64,000 nt of DNA, taken from JADKAV01 sp963818505 (GTDB taxonomy: Bacteria; Actinomycetota; Actinomycetes; S36-B12; UBA10799). A program made the translations under genes and the position numbers. The stretch lies in the NCBI GenBank assembly GCA_963818505.1, contig CAWFSJ010000005.1:744001-808000 (forward strand), in the 5' to 3' direction. The notes below the pieces were generated by a model. It did not search any database, was not told where the DNA came from, and saw only the letters and a program-made list of their open reading frames with translations. This document shows positions 49,805-57,169 of this stretch, in pieces (position 1 is the first letter of the stretch; the number at the start of each line of letters is the position of its first letter).

Positions 49805-50695
49805 TCAGGCCTGTGGGTTCTTCGGGCCGAACGCGGACGCGAAACTCTCCAGAGCGCCGGTCAACTCCGCCGGCACGACCCACACCTTGTTCGACTCGCC
49901 CTTGGCGATCTCGGGCAGGGCCTGCAGGTACTGGTAGGCCAGCAGCTTCGGGTCGGGGTCGGCGGCGTGGATGGCGTCGAAGACCTTCTGGATGGCTTCG
50001 GCTTCACCGGTGGCGCGCAGGACCGCAGCCTGCTTGGCGCCTTCTGCCTCAAGGATCGCTGCCTGCTGCTCACCTTGAGCGGTCAGGATCTGCGACTGCT
50101 TGATGCCCTCTGCGGTCAGGATGGCCGCGCGGCGGTCGCGCTCGGCGCGCATCTGCTTCTCCATGGACTCCTGGACGCTGGGCGGCGGGTCGATCGCCTT
50201 GAGTTCCACGCGGTTCACGCGGATCCCCCACTTGCCGGTGGCCTCGTCAAGCACTCCGCGCAGCTGGCTGTTGATCTGGTCGCGGGAGGTCAGAGTCGCC
50301 TCGAGGTCCATGCTGCCGACGACGTTGCGCAAGGTCGTCACGGTCAGTTGCTCGACACCCCAGATGTAGTTCTGGATCTCGTAGGTGGCGGCCTTCGGGT
50401 CGGTGACCTGGAAGTAGATGACCGAGTCGATGCTGACCACGAGGTTGTCCTCCGTGATCACCGGCTGAGGCTGGAACGTGACGACCTGCTCACGCAGATC
50501 GAGGCGCGAGGTGATTCGGTCGACGAACGGGATCAGGATGTGAAGGCCCGCGCTGAGCGTCCGGCTGTAACGGCCCAGACGCTCGACCACACAGGCCTGC
50601 GCCTGCGGCACGATGCGCACGGTCTTGGCGAGCACGATCACCAGGAAGAGCAGGACGAGCAGTACCACCACGGCACTGGTTATGGCTGCGGTCAT
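49805..50695 (-). CDS. SPFH/stomatin-like membrane protease-associated protein
   Basis: 296 residues. One N-terminal membrane helix (VVVLLVLLFLVIVLAKTVRI), then the SPFH domain: VPQAQACVVERLGRYSRTLS, AGLHILIPFVDRITSRLDLR, EQVVTFQPQPVITEDNLVVS, and a long C-terminal helix (QILTAQGEQQAAILEAEGAK) typical of the QmcA/YbbK group. It forms membrane rings linked to lipid organisation. The nfeD gene 9 bases upstream is its usual partner. Confidence 0.92.
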   Translation of the reverse strand: MTAAITSAVVVLLVLLFLVIVLAKTVRIVPQAQACVVERLGRYSRTLSAGLHILIPFVDRITSRLDLREQVVTFQPQPVITEDNLVVSIDSVIYFQVTDPKAATYEIQNYIWGVEQLTVTTLRNVVGSMDLEATLTSRDQINSQLRGVLDEATGKWGIRVNRVELKAIDPPPSVQESMEKQMRAERDRRAAILTAEGIKQSQILTAQGEQQAAILEAEGAKQAAVLRATGEAEAIQKVFDAIHAADPDPKLLAYQYLQALPEIAKGESNKVWVVPAELTGALESFASAFGPKNPQA

Positions 50696-50704
50696 GGGTT
50701 CTCC

Positions 50705-51133
50705 TCAATAGGGACGGATGATCGCGGTTGCCCCGCGGATCTCTACAACGGTTCCGGTGGACCCGGCGGCGAGCGGATCCCAAGCATCTTCTAGTTGGGC
50801 GGACCAGATCTCGCCGCCGATCTTGACCCGGCCGGCGTCCGAGGTGACTTCCTCGACCACTGTGGCCTTCTGCCCGATGAGGGCGTCCACCCCGGTCAGG
50901 GCAGCCGGCCCGGACCTCAGGTGCTTGAGGGCGATGGGGCGCACTGCGAGGATCCCCAGAACCGCAACCCCTGCTGCGGCGCCGGCCTGGACGATGAAGG
51001 GGGCTCCAAGGGCTGCGGCGGCGGCCCCGGCCAGTGCACCCGCGGCCAGCATGATCAGGACGAAGTCGAGGCTAACGACTTCGAGGATCCCCAGCAGGAC
51101 CGCCGCTATGAGCCAGAACACCGCTGCAGACAT
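50705..51133 (-). CDS. NfeD-like membrane protein
   Basis: 142 residues. Helices at ~5-28 (FWLIAAVLLGILEVVSLDFV), 30-50 and 52-68 precede an OB-fold (ALTGVDALIGQKATVVEEVT, GRVKIGGEIWSAQLEDAWDP, GSTGTVVEIRGATAIIRPY), the standard NfeD arrangement without the protease part. It precedes the stomatin gene in the usual order and works with it in the membrane. Confidence 0.92.
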   Translation of the reverse strand: MSAAVFWLIAAVLLGILEVVSLDFVLIMLAAGALAGAAAAALGAPFIVQAGAAAGVAVLGILAVRPIALKHLRSGPAALTGVDALIGQKATVVEEVTSDAGRVKIGGEIWSAQLEDAWDPLAAGSTGTVVEIRGATAIIRPY

Positions 51134-51202
51134 CCGCGCCTCCTTTCCCCCACCCTAGGCGCTGGGGCAGACATCGGGGAACAGCTGAGCAGACCAGGTG
51201 GG

Positions 51203-51208
51203 TAGCGT
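51203..51208 (+). promoter_or_regulatory. Candidate leaderless -10 box
   Basis: TAGCGT lies 8 bases before the ATG at 51217, with no ribosome binding site between. Confidence 0.28.
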
Positions 51209-51216
51209 GATCCCCG

Positions 51217-52143
51217 ATGGACGAATTCGTGCCCCGGCGGGGATGGTCGAACCCGCATCTGCAAACCACCCGTAGCCGCGTGCGCCCGCGTGCGGTGAAC
51301 CTTCCGGAACCGGAGTTGCGGTTGGTCGACATGCCCGACGCCAGTGGCGACCGGCTGGCCGTGCTGATTCATGAGACCGGGTCGGACAAACCGATCGTTC
51401 TCGTGGTGCACGGTCTCGGTGGCAGTGCGGAGTCGGACTACGTCCGCTGGTTGACGGCGGGCCTGCTGGCTGCCGACTTCCCTGTCGCGCGGGTGGACCT
51501 GCGAGGGGCCGGGGAGTCCGGACAGTACTCGGCGGGGATGTACCACGGAGGCAAGACCGGGGACCTGGCTGCGGTTGTCGCCGCTCTGAGCCGACCCACC
51601 GCGGTCGTGGGCTTCTCGCTGGGGGGCAACACGACGATCAAGCTGGCCGGCGAGCGCACCCCCGGCGTGGTCGCGGCCGCGGTCGTTTCCGCGCCCCTGG
51701 ATCTGGCCGTCGGCGTCGAGCACCTGCACCACATGGCCGGCGGATTCTACGAGCGGTACCTGTTGCGCAAGTTGCGCAAAGAGGCGTTGCGGCCTGGCGC
51801 CCGCTACACCCCGGAGGAACGCGCGGGGATCCTGGCAGCCCGATCGATGGTGGACTTCGACAACGCGGTCACCGCACCACGGCACGGCTGGCGGGACGCG
51901 GCGCAGTACTACAACGTGAACTCCAGCATCCACTTCCTGCCGCAGGTTCGGGTTCCACTTCTGGTCATCCACGCGCAGGACGACCCGATGGTCCCGTGGG
52001 GTCCATACGAGGCCGTGGACTGGGACGCCCTTGCCACCACGGAACTGGTGGCTACCCGCCACGGTGGGCACGTCGGTTTCCACGGCCGAGGACCTGCGCC
52101 CTGGTACGTAGGGGTGATCGTCGGGTTCCTGCAGGGTCTGTGA
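51217..52143 (+). CDS. YheT-type alpha/beta hydrolase
   Basis: 308 residues. N-terminal RRGWSNPHLQTTRSRVRPRA matches the YheT/ABHD pattern (the segment NPHLQT). IVLVVHGLGGSAESDYVRWL supplies the oxyanion hole, VVGFSLGGNTTIKLAG the nucleophile Ser, VIHAQDDPMVP the Asp, and ATRHGGHVGFHGRG the catalytic His. It is a predicted esterase or lipase of unknown substrate, without signal peptide. Confidence 0.88.
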   Translation: MDEFVPRRGWSNPHLQTTRSRVRPRAVNLPEPELRLVDMPDASGDRLAVLIHETGSDKPIVLVVHGLGGSAESDYVRWLTAGLLAADFPVARVDLRGAGESGQYSAGMYHGGKTGDLAAVVAALSRPTAVVGFSLGGNTTIKLAGERTPGVVAAAVVSAPLDLAVGVEHLHHMAGGFYERYLLRKLRKEALRPGARYTPEERAGILAARSMVDFDNAVTAPRHGWRDAAQYYNVNSSIHFLPQVRVPLLVIHAQDDPMVPWGPYEAVDWDALATTELVATRHGGHVGFHGRGPAPWYVGVIVGFLQGL

Positions 52144-52339
52144 AGGGCCGCGGGCGGGCCGCTCTGGGAGGACGTCCTTACGCCGATGGTCAGGCGCCCA
52201 ACGTGCTCCCGGAAGTCCTGCCGATCCGTGGGCACTGCTGCTGCCCATGGACACCGGCTCGGCTGGTTTCGGTGACGTTCGTGCACGTGAGGTGGCATAT
52301 CTTCACCGAAAGGCGCGGGCACCCGAGCGACCCCGAGTC

Positions 52340-52918
52340 TCAGCTCGTCCGCGCCTCCAGGTCCAGACGCAGGTGGGCCACCAGCGACCGCAGCGCCCCC
52401 TGGGCGTTGATCACGTCCTCGCCCCACGACGACAGGTACGCGTACTGCCACCACCACAACGCCTCGATCGGCCGCCCGGCGCGGTAGTGGCCCCAGCCGT
52501 GCAACAAGTCGTTCACGATGCCGGACAGGTCGTCGGCCAGCGATGACTCCACGATCTCGGGCATCGGGAAGTAGGGGTCGTCGACGGTGTGGTAGTTGTC
52601 GGCGTGCCCGAACATCTCGCTGAGCCGCATCCGCAGTTCATCGACCTCAGGCTCCCCGCCGGTGTCCGGCTCGTAGCGGCCCTCGGGGACCACGTCGGTC
52701 AATGCCCCGAGCCGTGCCCCATGAGCCGCAAGTTGCGAGGTCTGGATCAGCAGTAGCGAGATCGCGGTGTCGCCGAGTCCGCCCGCGGCCACCTGCTCGA
52801 CCGACGCCACGAACGACTCCACGATGACGGCCATCTCGGCAGCCAGTGACTCTGCGGTGTCATCGGTGGGCGTGGGCTGTGCAGTCAACGAGACCGCGTC
52901 GCCGGGTAGGTCACTCAT
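52340..52918 (-). CDS. DUF5063 domain protein
   Basis: 192 residues. SLAAEMAVIVESFVASVEQV, then HNYHTVDDPYFP-like segment (HADNYHTVDDPYFPMPEIVE) and DLLHGWGHYRAGRPIEALWW with WQYAYLSSWGEDV are the DUF5063 landmarks. The gene overlaps the end of recR by 8 bases, an arrangement common in actinobacteria. No catalytic motif is recognised; a link to RecR is by position only. Confidence 0.85.
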   Translation of the reverse strand: MSDLPGDAVSLTAQPTPTDDTAESLAAEMAVIVESFVASVEQVAAGGLGDTAISLLLIQTSQLAAHGARLGALTDVVPEGRYEPDTGGEPEVDELRMRLSEMFGHADNYHTVDDPYFPMPEIVESSLADDLSGIVNDLLHGWGHYRAGRPIEALWWWQYAYLSSWGEDVINAQGALRSLVAHLRLDLEARTS

Positions 52919-53522
52919 CGATCCTCCTTCTTCCTGCGAACGCCCGTCCGAGGGTCACCTCGTCGGCCAATTCAAGGTCCCCGCCCATCGGCAACCCACT
53001 GGCCAACCGTGTCACGGCCACACCGATCGTGGCCAACTGACGGCCGAGGTAGGCGGCCGTCGCCTCCCCCTCGGTGTTCGGATCAGTGGCCAGGATCACC
53101 TCGCTCACAGTGCCATCGGCCAGGCGGGTGAACAACTCCTTGATGTGCAACTGGTCCGGGCCGATCCCGCGCATGGGATCCAGAACGCCACCGAGCACGT
53201 GGTAGCGCCCGGTGAATTCACGGGTGCGTTCGATGGCGATGACGTCTTTGGGTTCCTCCACCACGCACAGGATCTGTGGGTCGCGGCTGTCGTCGCGGCA
53301 GACCTTGCACCGCTCGCCCTCGGCGGTGTTGAAACACACCCGGCACACGCTCAGGCGATCCTTGACGGCCAGCAGCAACGTGGACAACGACTCGACCTCG
53401 TCGCGGTCGGCTTCCAGCAGGTAGTAGGCGATGCGTTGGGCACCCTTCGGGCCGACGGCAGGCAGGCGCACCAACTGGTCGATGAGGTCCTGCAGGACCG
53501 ATTCGTAGGAGGTCTGGTACAT
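52911..53522 (-). CDS. recR: Recombination protein RecR
   Basis: 203 residues. QDLIDQLVRLPAVGPKGAQR is the helix-hairpin-helix, CRVCFNTAEGERCKVC the zinc finger with four Cys, and ILCVVEEPKDVIAIERT with LATDPNTEGEATAAYL the Toprim domain. RecR works with RecO/RecF to load RecA at gaps. It is 3 bases after dnaX and overlaps the DUF5063 gene; the order dnaX-recR is usual in bacteria, but no YbaB/EbfC gene intervenes here. Confidence 0.96.
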   Translation of the reverse strand: MYQTSYESVLQDLIDQLVRLPAVGPKGAQRIAYYLLEADRDEVESLSTLLLAVKDRLSVCRVCFNTAEGERCKVCRDDSRDPQILCVVEEPKDVIAIERTREFTGRYHVLGGVLDPMRGIGPDQLHIKELFTRLADGTVSEVILATDPNTEGEATAAYLGRQLATIGVAVTRLASGLPMGGDLELADEVTLGRAFAGRRRIDE

Positions 53523-53525
53523 CGT

Positions 53526-55364
53526 CTACTCCGTGTCGAACTCTGCGATCTTGTGGCCGCCGAGTTCGCGCTGAAGCAGTTCGAGGCCGGTCTCGGCGGT
53601 CGCAATGACCGACTCGTCGTCCTCGGACGGCGCATCATCCGGGTCCGCCAGGACCGGCTCGGGGGCCAACGGCTTCTTGGCCGGCGCATCAGCACCCAGG
53701 GTCATCTCCACGGTGAGGTCGAGCTTCATCTCGTCGAGGATCGCTTGCCTCACCCGCTCGGCATGCCCGCCTTGTGTGAAGGCGGCCATTGCGCCGCTGT
53801 TGGACTGGGTGATCGTCAAGATGGAGTTGGACAGCGAGACCGGGCGGCAGTCCCTGACAAGCAGGAACGCAACCCTGCTGTTCTCGCGGACGCGGTCGAG
53901 CACACGTGGCCAGAGGGCCAGGACCTTGTCGAGCGGCACGTCTGAGGTGGCCGCGGCAGGTTGCGCGGGCGGGGCCTGGGCTGGCGCAGACGGGGTGCGC
54001 GAGCTCGGGCCTGGCGGGGGCCCTGGGGGTCGGCGCCCGGCAGGGTTCACGGTCGGGGAGGAAACCGGGGGTTTGGGCGGGGGCTTGCGCGTCGCCGTCG
54101 GCTCCGGTGTCGGGGTGGGTGCCGGTGGCGTCGCTGGGGCTGCGACGGGTGCCGGGGCTGTTACTGGGGCGACCGGTGCCGCAGCGGCCCTGCCCGCCAC
54201 CGTTTCCATTCGGCGCTCGAGCCTGTCGAGGCGGGCTAGCAGGTCCAGGGAATCGCTGGTGCCGACCGGCAGGCAGACCTGCGACATGAGCAGTTCCAGG
54301 TGCAGCCGCGGTGCTGTGGCCCCGCGCAGTTCGGAGAGGGCGTCGGAGAGGTCGTCGGCGATCCGGTTGAGTTCGGCCCGGCCGAAGCCCTGCGCCAATT
54401 CCGCGAGCTCGGGCAGCCGGTCCTCCGGCAGATCCACGAGCTGTGCCGCCTTCTCCACGCCCAGCACCTGCAGGACCAGCAGGTCCCGGAAACGCTCGAG
54501 CAGGTCGGTCACGAACCTGCGCGGATCGTGACCGGAGTCCACGACATCGCCGATCCGCACGAACAGCCGCGACACGTCGCCGGCTGCGATGGCAGTGGTC
54601 ACGTCGTCCAGCAGCGAGCTGTCGGTCACCCCGAGTTGCTGCACCGCGGTCTCGTAGGTCAGCCCTTCGGGGCCGGTCCCAGAGACCAATTGACCCAGGA
54701 TCGACATTGCGTCACGCACAGACCCCTCGCCGGCTCGCGCGACAAGAGCCAGGGCCGCGGGCTCGGCCGGGACACCCTCGGCCTCGCACACCGCAGCCAG
54801 ATGGGTCGCCAGAGTCCTCGTGGGCACCAACCGGAACGCATAGTGATGTGTGCGGGAACGGATGGTCCCGATGATCTTGTCGGGCTCGGTGGTGGCGAAC
54901 ACGAACCGGACGTGCTCGGGGGGCTCCTCGATGAGTTTCAGCAGAGCGTTGGCCGCACCTGGTCCGAGTTGGTGGGCCTCGTCGATGATGTAGATCTTGT
55001 AGCGGCTCTGGGCGGGTACGAACATCGCCCTCTCGCGCAGTTCCCGCGCGTCGTCGACCAGACCGTGGGTCGCGGCGTCCATCTCGATGACGTCCAGCGT
55101 GCCCGGACCGTTGGCCGCCAGTGCCACGCACGAGTCGCATTCCTCGCACGGCTGGGAGGTCGGGCCCTTCTCGCAGTTCAGCGACCGGGCCAGGATGCGC
55201 GCGCTGGAAGTCTTGCCGCAACCTCGGGGTCCGGAGAACAGGTAGGCGTGGTGGACGCGGTCGGAGTCGATGGCGCGCTTGAGCGGTTCGGTCACGTGCT
55301 CCTGCCCGATGACGTCGTCGAAACGTCCGGGCCGGTACTTGCGGTAGAGGGCGAGTGCCACCAT
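53526..55364 (-). CDS. dnaX: DNA polymerase III subunit gamma/tau
   Basis: 612 residues. AAA+ clamp loader: RPGRFDDVIGQEHVTEPLKR, Walker A FSGPRGCGKTSSARILARSL, zinc module CEKGPTSQPCEECDSC, Walker B KIYIIDEAHQLG, sensor VFATTEPDKI. Domain III follows, then a Pro/Ala-rich linker (residues ~390-470, APVAAPATPPAPTPTPEPTA) and a C-terminal domain (VLALWPRVLDRVRENSRVAF) typical of actinobacterial DnaX. No slippery frameshift site for gamma was identified. Confidence 0.96.
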   Translation of the reverse strand: MVALALYRKYRPGRFDDVIGQEHVTEPLKRAIDSDRVHHAYLFSGPRGCGKTSSARILARSLNCEKGPTSQPCEECDSCVALAANGPGTLDVIEMDAATHGLVDDARELRERAMFVPAQSRYKIYIIDEAHQLGPGAANALLKLIEEPPEHVRFVFATTEPDKIIGTIRSRTHHYAFRLVPTRTLATHLAAVCEAEGVPAEPAALALVARAGEGSVRDAMSILGQLVSGTGPEGLTYETAVQQLGVTDSSLLDDVTTAIAAGDVSRLFVRIGDVVDSGHDPRRFVTDLLERFRDLLVLQVLGVEKAAQLVDLPEDRLPELAELAQGFGRAELNRIADDLSDALSELRGATAPRLHLELLMSQVCLPVGTSDSLDLLARLDRLERRMETVAGRAAAAPVAPVTAPAPVAAPATPPAPTPTPEPTATRKPPPKPPVSSPTVNPAGRRPPGPPPGPSSRTPSAPAQAPPAQPAAATSDVPLDKVLALWPRVLDRVRENSRVAFLLVRDCRPVSLSNSILTITQSNSGAMAAFTQGGHAERVRQAILDEMKLDLTVEMTLGADAPAKKPLAPEPVLADPDDAPSEDDESVIATAETGLELLQRELGGHKIAEFDTE

Positions 55365-55425
55365 GCCAGCCTAAGCGCAGCCTGTGACGCGCGAACCCGG
55401 GTAGGGGAAATGCTTGGCCGTACGC

Positions 55426-55469
55426 GTGCCTTTCAGGTTGAGCAGGCGCGGGCCCAACCTGAAAGGTAC
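55426..55469. repeat. Family-2 palindromic repeat, copy C
   Basis: GTGCCTTTCAGGTTG pairs with CAACCTGAAAGGTAC almost perfectly. Confidence 0.7.
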
Positions 55470-55509
55470 GACCAAACTGTCGCAATTGGGGTATTCCGGG
55501 CGCGAACAT

Positions 55510-55564
55510 GTACTTTTCTGGTTGATCAAGGCCGTATCGGGTGCATCTCCAACCACAAAAGTTC
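55510..55564. repeat. Family-2 palindromic repeat, copy D
   Basis: GTACTTTTCTGGTTGATCAA pairs with CCAACCACAAAAGTTC. It lies 41 bases after copy C, just as copies A and B lie 43 bases apart at 25.1 kb. Confidence 0.7.
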
Positions 55565-55588
55565 GCAGACCGGCCCACACTTGTGGCT

Positions 55589-56536
55589 ATGACCGCGCCC
55601 ACCACTGACTGGACCGAGACGATCTCCCCGGACGAGCAAGAGCGGCACGCCGCCTTCGTGGAGACCATCGTGAAACTGCAGACCCGCATCAACTCCAAAC
55701 GCGGACCGGGCCGCGCGTTCCACCGCAAGCCGATCGCGGCTTTGACGGGCCGTCTGGTCATTCCGGAGGTACTGCCTGAATACGCACGCCAGGGGTTATT
55801 CGCTGAGCCGGGGGAATACGAGGTGGTGGTCAGGATGTCCAACGGCGCGGTTGTCCCCCAACCCGATGCGTTGCCCGACATCCGGGGTTTTGCGCTGTCG
55901 GTGCGCGGCCTTGATGCCCCGGGTGCTCTGGGTACCCGCACAGATCGCCAGGACTTCTTGCTGATCAACATGCCGACCTTCGGTTTCGAGGATTCGCGGG
56001 ACTTCGCCGAGATTGTCCCTGCGGCCGCACGGGGTCAGGCGGCGCTCGTGAAGTTCCTGATCGGCAAGCACGGCCCGATCAAGGGTCCGTTGGAAATGGC
56101 GCGCCTGGTCGCATCGCAGGCCAGACCGTTCACCGGGTTCGCCACCGCCCAGTTCCACAGTTGTGCACCGGTCGCGTGGGGTCCGTACGCGGCGCACGTG
56201 CATGTGCGGCCTGTGGGAGCTGGCAGAAATCTGCTGGCCTGGCGTGACTGGGGAGCGGATGTGCGTGACCGGTTGGCCCGCGGACCGCTGCGCTGGGAGC
56301 TGCAGGCCCAGTTCTACGTCAACCCGGAACGCACCCCGATCGAGGACGGCCGGCAGGTGTGGTGGGCGCCGAAATTGGTGGTCGGCAACCTGGTGTGCGA
56401 CTCGCTGGCTGACGCCGACGAGGTGGAGGCCGACCACTTCGACCCGTGGTCGGCGTTGGTCGAGCATCGACCGCTGGGGGAGATCATGCGGGCGCGAAAG
56501 GCCGCGTACTTCCCGAGCTATCAGAACCGGACGTGA
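55589..56536 (+). CDS. Catalase-fold protein
   Basis: 315 residues from the ATG at 55589. GPGRAFHRKPIAALTGRLVI with VRMSNGAVVPQPDALPDIRG and DFLLINMPTFGFED match the catalase-like superfamily (heme-binding beta-barrel) in its short, SrpA-like form. The His of FHRKP is in the place of the distal catalytic His. The proximal heme-Tyr motif of true catalases (R-x3-Y) is not clearly seen near the C-terminus. Length is about 60 percent of a monofunctional catalase. A peroxide- or lipid-peroxide-related role is possible but unproven. Confidence 0.75.
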   Translation: MTAPTTDWTETISPDEQERHAAFVETIVKLQTRINSKRGPGRAFHRKPIAALTGRLVIPEVLPEYARQGLFAEPGEYEVVVRMSNGAVVPQPDALPDIRGFALSVRGLDAPGALGTRTDRQDFLLINMPTFGFEDSRDFAEIVPAAARGQAALVKFLIGKHGPIKGPLEMARLVASQARPFTGFATAQFHSCAPVAWGPYAAHVHVRPVGAGRNLLAWRDWGADVRDRLARGPLRWELQAQFYVNPERTPIEDGRQVWWAPKLVVGNLVCDSLADADEVEADHFDPWSALVEHRPLGEIMRARKAAYFPSYQNRT

Positions 56537-56539
56537 AGG

Positions 56540-56631
56540 GACCCCCCGCACACCCGACAGAGCACGCTTACCCTTGCTGCCTTCCGGCCCTGGGGGAGTT
56601 GGGCATGATGCCGCCGCACGGGGGGTCCCTC
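56540..56631 (-). ncRNA. ffs: Small signal recognition particle RNA (4.5S)
   Basis: On the minus strand, GGGACCCCCCG pairs with CGGGGGGTCCC to close a single long hairpin. The apical part reads CCCAGGGCCGGAAGGCAGCA followed by AGGGTAA, the conserved Ffh-binding internal loop and GGAA tetraloop. About 92 nt, the small bacterial form. It lies between the catalase-fold gene and tRNA-Ser. Confidence 0.9.
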
Positions 56632-56670
56632 CCAGGATACGCACACGGGCGTACCCGTACCATCGTCGGT

Positions 56671-56755
56671 GGAGGATTCGCCTAGTGGCCTATGGCGCTC
56701 GCTTGGAAAGCGGGTTGGGTTAACGCCCTCAGGGGTTCGAATCCCCTATCCTCCG
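56671..56755 (+). tRNA. tRNA-Ser (anticodon GGA)
   Basis: 85 nt with a long variable arm. Acceptor arms GGAGGAT / ATCCTCC with discriminator G; anticodon loop TTGGAAA in CGCTTGGAAAGCG gives anticodon GGA; T-loop GGTTCGAATCC. CCA is not encoded. A terminator follows at 56766. Confidence 0.95.
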
Positions 56756-56765
56756 CGCAGTGAAA

Positions 56766-56792
56766 GGCCCCGACGCCGTGCTGGTCGGGGCC
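56766..56792 (+). terminator. Terminator after tRNA-Ser
   Basis: GGCCCCGAC pairs perfectly with GTCGGGGCC around a 9-base loop; CTTCG follows. Confidence 0.7.
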
Positions 56793-56901
56793 CTTCGCGT
56801 GTCCAGGCCATGGGACGGCTGTGGAGGCAGACCGACGCCGTGCCTGGCCGGTAGCTCTGGGCGTTTGATCCGGGTGATGGCGCAGAGTTGTTCGCAGGCA
56901 G

Positions 56902-56991
56902 TGTCCGGATCTGCAGGCTCATGACGCCGATTGCCGGGGTTTGCTGAGGGGACGTCGCGTCAGGACCATGATCAACCTGCAGATCCGGACA
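56902..56991. repeat. Palindrome built from two inverted CCTGCAGATCCGG modules
   Basis: TGTCCGGATCTGCAGG (56902-56917) and CCTGCAGATCCGGACA (56976-56991) are perfect inverted copies of 16 bp with a 58-base spacer. The right arm is part of the 22-base sequence also found at 20971. Confidence 0.8.
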
Positions 56992-57169
56992 GCCAACCCC
57001 GGACACGTCGGGGGAAGGCTGCGCCTTGCGCCGGGCGTGCATCTCTGCAACAGCGCACCTCGCGCCGGCAACCTGACGGCACAACCCGATCACCAGACCA
57101 CCTTTGTGGTTTTCAGGCAATCCACTGGTCGGTTTTCCGCAAAGGTCCACGGCGGGAGTGCGAACCCAC

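Larger units (their letters stand above)
56756..57169. other. 414-base gap with terminator and large palindrome
   Basis: Holds the tRNA terminator (56766-56792) and the CCTGCAGATCCGG palindrome (56902-56991). Between about 56995 and 57169 I see nothing definite except a weak CCAC/GTGG stem with TTTTC near 57100 on the plus strand. Confidence 0.6.

Noticed and set aside
53526..55364. Programmed frameshift in dnaX making gamma
   Set aside because: No A-rich slippery heptamer was found in the region where it occurs in Escherichia coli.
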